A stretch of 64,000 nt of DNA from an uncultured Clostridium sp. (GTDB lineage Bacteria; Bacillota; Clostridia; Clostridiales; Clostridiaceae): assembly GCA_937927335.1 (NCBI GenBank), contig CALBDU010000043.1, forward strand, positions 45,956-109,955, written 5' to 3'. A model generated the notes under the pieces. The model searched no databases. It was not told the DNA's origin and saw only the letters and a program-made list of their open reading frames with translations. Position 1 is the stretch's first letter, and each line of letters opens with the position of its first letter. Shown one piece after another: positions 61,661 through 64,000 of the stretch. Both the position numbers and the translations under genes were made by a program.

Positions 61661-62518
61661 TTATTTAATGTTATTTTGCTGCATGCAAGCTTTTACCACA
61701 TGCTTTGCAAGTATGGATGCTGTTACTGAGCCTACGCCTCCTGGCACCGGAGTAACCATGGCTGCTTTAGTAATACAGTCATCTGTATTCGCATCACCGC
61801 ATAATTTCCCGTTGTTATCCACATTAATCCCCACATCTATAATTACAGCTCCGGGTTTAATGTAGTTTGAATTTATCATTGCTGCCCTGCCTATGCCAGC
61901 TACCAGAATGTCTGCCTCCGAACAAATCCCGGAAAGATCCCTGGTTTGAGAATGGCATATGGTAACTGTAGCATTTTCGTTTAGCAGCAGCATTGCAGCA
62001 GGTTTTCCAACTACCATGGATCTGCCTATGACTACAGCCTTTTTCCCCTTTAACGGAACATTGAAAAATTTCAGCATTTCAACAACTGCAGATGGAGTGC
62101 AGGGGGGGAAGCCTGTTTCATCATTTTCCATGATCTTGGCCACATTTACAGGGCTAAAGCAGTCTACATCCTTTTCCGGTGAAATCACATATTTAATTTC
62201 ATTTTCATCCAGCTGTTTTGGAAGGGGCCTTAATACAAGTATTCCATTAATGCTGCTGTCATTATTTAACTTATCCAATTCAACAATAAAATCAACCTGG
62301 CTGATAGACTCAGGGAACTCCTTAACCTCTGCTGCCACCCCTATGGACTGGCACCTTTTCAGAGCACCTTTTTCATAGGCAATATCACCCGGATTGCTTC
62401 CCGTTCTAACAATAGTTAGCTTCGGTGTTATTCCCTTAGCTTTTAGCTCTTCAATTTTATCCGCAAGGCTCTCACTTATGGCATCTGCCACTAATTTTCC
62501 TTTAATCAGCTGTCCCAT
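61661..62518 (-). CDS. folD: Methylenetetrahydrofolate dehydrogenase (FolD), copy 2
   Basis: A 285-aa FolD, largely identical to copy 1 and alignable with no internal gaps. It has GILVLRPLPKQL, DVDCFSPVN, TGFPPCTPSAV, VIGRSMVVGKPA and TPVPGGVGSVTASILA. As in copy 1 the tyrosine block is AYEKGALKR, without Lys at the normal YxxxK position. AAGGAG precedes the ATG. It follows fchA by 10 bases in the operon fhs-fchA-folD2, the methyl branch of one-carbon metabolism. Confidence 0.94.
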   Translation of the reverse strand: MGQLIKGKLVADAISESLADKIEELKAKGITPKLTIVRTGSNPGDIAYEKGALKRCQSIGVAAEVKEFPESISQVDFIVELDKLNNDSSINGILVLRPLPKQLDENEIKYVISPEKDVDCFSPVNVAKIMENDETGFPPCTPSAVVEMLKFFNVPLKGKKAVVIGRSMVVGKPAAMLLLNENATVTICHSQTRDLSGICSEADILVAGIGRAAMINSNYIKPGAVIIDVGINVDNNGKLCGDANTDDCITKAAMVTPVPGGVGSVTASILAKHVVKACMQQNNIK

Positions 62519-62527
62519 GTTATCTCC

Positions 62528-63157
62528 TTAACTAACAGCCCTCAGTACCTTATAATATACTTCATCGGCAATTTTTACGCCTTCCTCTACCAAGGGATCT
62601 GTAATATTACTTATTTTATCGGTGTAGTTTTTATCCTTTATTGAGCTAATATTTATCAGAACATTCAGCTGTGCACCAAGAATTGCTGCTCTTAAAGCCT
62701 GAACTCCAACACCTACATCACTTATAGCCAGCTTTGAGCAATTGTCTACCAAAGCTTCATGCAGCTTGATGGCATCATAGCACAGCTTTACTATATCAGC
62801 AGGAACCTCACAGGCTGCCTTAAGGCAATCTTCCATGGTTTCATCCTTTAACCTTATTTCTTCTTCCGTTTCCTTGGGCATTCCGTATGCCTTGGATAAT
62901 GGAAGAAAACATTCTGCATCCTTCTCGATCATATTAAGCAGTTCATCCTGGAGTCTGCCTGCCTCTGCAAGTATGCCCTTAAGCTTATCTTCATGCTCCA
63001 GAAATTTCTTTTTGCCAATGGTCAGATTGCATACCATGCTTCCCAAAGCGGTGCCAACAGCTCCAATAAGCGCAGCTGCGCCTCCGCCTCCCGGAACTGC
63101 CGATTTTGATGCAAGCAGTTCTATAAATATATTTAGATTATTATCCACCAGCTTCAT
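62528..63157 (-). CDS. fchA: Methenyltetrahydrofolate cyclohydrolase (FchA/FTCD_C family)
   Basis: A 209-aa helical protein of the formimidoyl-THF cyclodeaminase C-terminal family. The pattern GGGGAAALIGAVGTALGSMVCNLTIGKKKF (about 23-52) and the acidic active-site segment DEDA-like EKDAECFLPLSKAYGMPK are typical, as is the C-terminal LNVLINISSIKDKNY. As a single-domain protein next to fhs and folD, cyclohydrolase is the more likely activity than cyclodeaminase. GGAGG precedes the ATG. It lies 16 bases after fhs. Confidence 0.92.
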   Translation of the reverse strand: MKLVDNNLNIFIELLASKSAVPGGGGAAALIGAVGTALGSMVCNLTIGKKKFLEHEDKLKGILAEAGRLQDELLNMIEKDAECFLPLSKAYGMPKETEEEIRLKDETMEDCLKAACEVPADIVKLCYDAIKLHEALVDNCSKLAISDVGVGVQALRAAILGAQLNVLINISSIKDKNYTDKISNITDPLVEEGVKIADEVYYKVLRAVS

Positions 63158-63173
63158 ACAGTACCTCCGCCCA

Positions 63174-64000
63174 TTAAAACAGACCAGAGATTTTACCTGT
63201 ATTGTCTACGTCAATTCTTTCAGCAGCAGGCACCTTAGGAAGTCCAGGCATCTTCATTATTGAGCCCGTGATTGCAACAACAAACCCTGCCCCTGCAGAT
63301 ATTGTGACCTGTCTTACAGTTATGTTAAATCCTGTAGGCCTTCCAAGCTTTGTCTGATCATCTGTGAGGCTGTACTGGGTTTTTGCCATGCATACTGGAG
63401 TATCTCCAAAGCCGTTTTTCTCCAGCTCAGCTATCTCCTTTGCAGCCTGGTCTGTAAATATTACATCCTCTGCTCCATATATTTTCTGAGATATAGCTCT
63501 TATTTTTTCCTTTATAGGAAGCTTTTCATCATAGGCAAACTGGAAATTCTTATTTCCTTCTTCCTCTATCAGCCTCATAACTTCCTTTGCAACCTCGGTT
63601 CCGCCATCTCCGCCTTTTTCCCATACCTCTGAAAGCTTCACATTTACGCCAAGCTCCCTGCATTTGTCCTCCACAAGCTTAAGCTCAGCCGCTGTGTCTG
63701 TAGGAAATTTATTTATTGCAACTACCGCCGGAAGCCTGAATACCTTTGTTATGTTCTCCACGTGCTTTAAAAGGTTTGGAAGTCCTTTTTCCAAGGCCTC
63801 AAGGTTTTCAGCGTTAAGCTCAGCCTTGGGAACTCCCCCATTGTATTTAAGGGCTCTTACTGTAGCCACTATTACCACTGCACTTGGTTTTAACCCTGAC
63901 ATCCTGCATTTTATATCCAGAAACTTTTCTGCGCCAAGGTCTGCGCCGAAGCCTGCTTCTGTAACCACATAGTCTGCAAAGTGGCAGGCCATTTTTGTAG
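63174..64000 (-). CDS. fhs: Formate-tetrahydrofolate ligase, C-terminal part; 5' end outside window
   Basis: The frame runs off the right edge, so only about 275 C-terminal residues of the usual 556 are present. The visible part has DYVVTEAGFGADLGAEKFLDIKCR, VRALKYNGGVP, VVAINKFPTDT, VWEKGGDGG and KTQYSLTDDQTKLGRPTGFNI, ending with GSIMKMPGLPKVPAAERIDVD. It activates formate to 10-formyl-THF with ATP. It is followed by fchA and folD2, giving the three steps from formate to methylene-THF in one operon. The catalytic ATP P-loop would be in the missing half. Confidence 0.96.
   Translation of the reverse strand, partial: TKMACHFADYVVTEAGFGADLGAEKFLDIKCRMSGLKPSAVVIVATVRALKYNGGVPKAELNAENLEALEKGLPNLLKHVENITKVFRLPAVVAINKFPTDTAAELKLVEDKCRELGVNVKLSEVWEKGGDGGTEVAKEVMRLIEEEGNKNFQFAYDEKLPIKEKIRAISQKIYGAEDVIFTDQAAKEIAELEKNGFGDTPVCMAKTQYSLTDDQTKLGRPTGFNITVRQVTISAGAGFVVAITGSIMKMPGLPKVPAAERIDVDNTGKISGLF

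Noticed and set aside
1..64000. CRISPR arrays, insertion sequences, prophage, tRNA or rRNA genes
   Set aside because: I found no regularly spaced repeats, transposase or integrase frames, or tRNA-like clover sequences; all larger gaps are explained by riboswitches, T-boxes and terminators.

Overview
The window is a low-GC, gene-dense chromosomal segment of an anaerobic, spore-forming Firmicute of the clostridial type. The evidence is a complete gerA-type germination operon, clostridial T-boxes and riboswitches, butyrate kinase, indolepyruvate:ferredoxin oxidoreductase, short (archaeal-type) ProS, the Fhs/FchA/FolD one-carbon set and the PRK06851-type ATPase. An acetogenic or amino-acid/purine-fermenting lifestyle fits, but the species cannot be fixed from the window. 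I see no rRNA, tRNA, CRISPR array, insertion sequence or phage gene.

Layout. 1-8 kb: 3'-truncated cyclic-glucan-synthase-like gene, then a lysine-riboswitch operon (aspartokinase-lysA), an M18 aminopeptidase, a rhodanese lipoprotein and a duplicated-P-loop ATPase. 8-16 kb: argB, helD, ftsH, an M20 amidohydrolase and proS under a proline T-box. 16-20 kb: methionine operon under a SAM-I riboswitch (metF, separate MetH-reactivation protein, MetH lacking that domain). 20-24.8 kb: MFS exporter, a four-gene chemosensory set (CheW, kinase-dead CheA-like protein, CheW, soluble PocR receptor) and mscL with a zinc ribbon. 24.8-31.3 kb: iorA-iorB-membrane protein-buk read from a clear sigma-54 promoter, with a divergent sigma-54 activator and a palindrome between them. 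31.3-37.5 kb: an operon of an FrhB-like Fe-S protein, a ketopantoate-reductase-like protein, a CbiMQO transporter, larE and larB (nickel-pincer cofactor synthesis). 37.5-40.9 kb: sensor kinase/response regulator and an HD protein.

41-47.3 kb: branched-chain amino-acid region divided by four T-boxes: Ile T-box-ilvC, Ile T-box-ilvE-small protein 1, then a promoter and two tandem Leu T-boxes-small protein 2-leuC-leuD-leuB. The two small proteins (47 and 58 aa) are clear homologues with an invariant C-terminus and match no family I recognise. They are the best candidate here for something undescribed.

47.3-51.5 kb: germination operon (gerAA, gerAC, a 72-aa membrane protein, gerAB). 51.5-64 kb: one-carbon and envelope region: a glycine-riboswitch-controlled T-protein homologue lacking the usual Asp pair, a formate/nitrite channel, folD1, alr, a cupin-PocR-histidine kinase with a YesN-type regulator, an ECF sigma module of four overlapping genes, a flavin reductase, folE2 behind a THF riboswitch, folD2, fchA and the 3' part of fhs.

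Themes: nearly all biosynthetic units are controlled at the RNA level by their end product (Lys, Pro, SAM, Ile, Leu, Gly, THF). PocR domains occur twice. One-carbon genes (metF, metH, two folD, fchA, fhs, folE2, FNT channel, gcvT-like) are spread over both halves, and a 2-oxoacid oxidoreductase plus acyl kinase gives a substrate-level ATP route from amino-acid-derived oxoacids.
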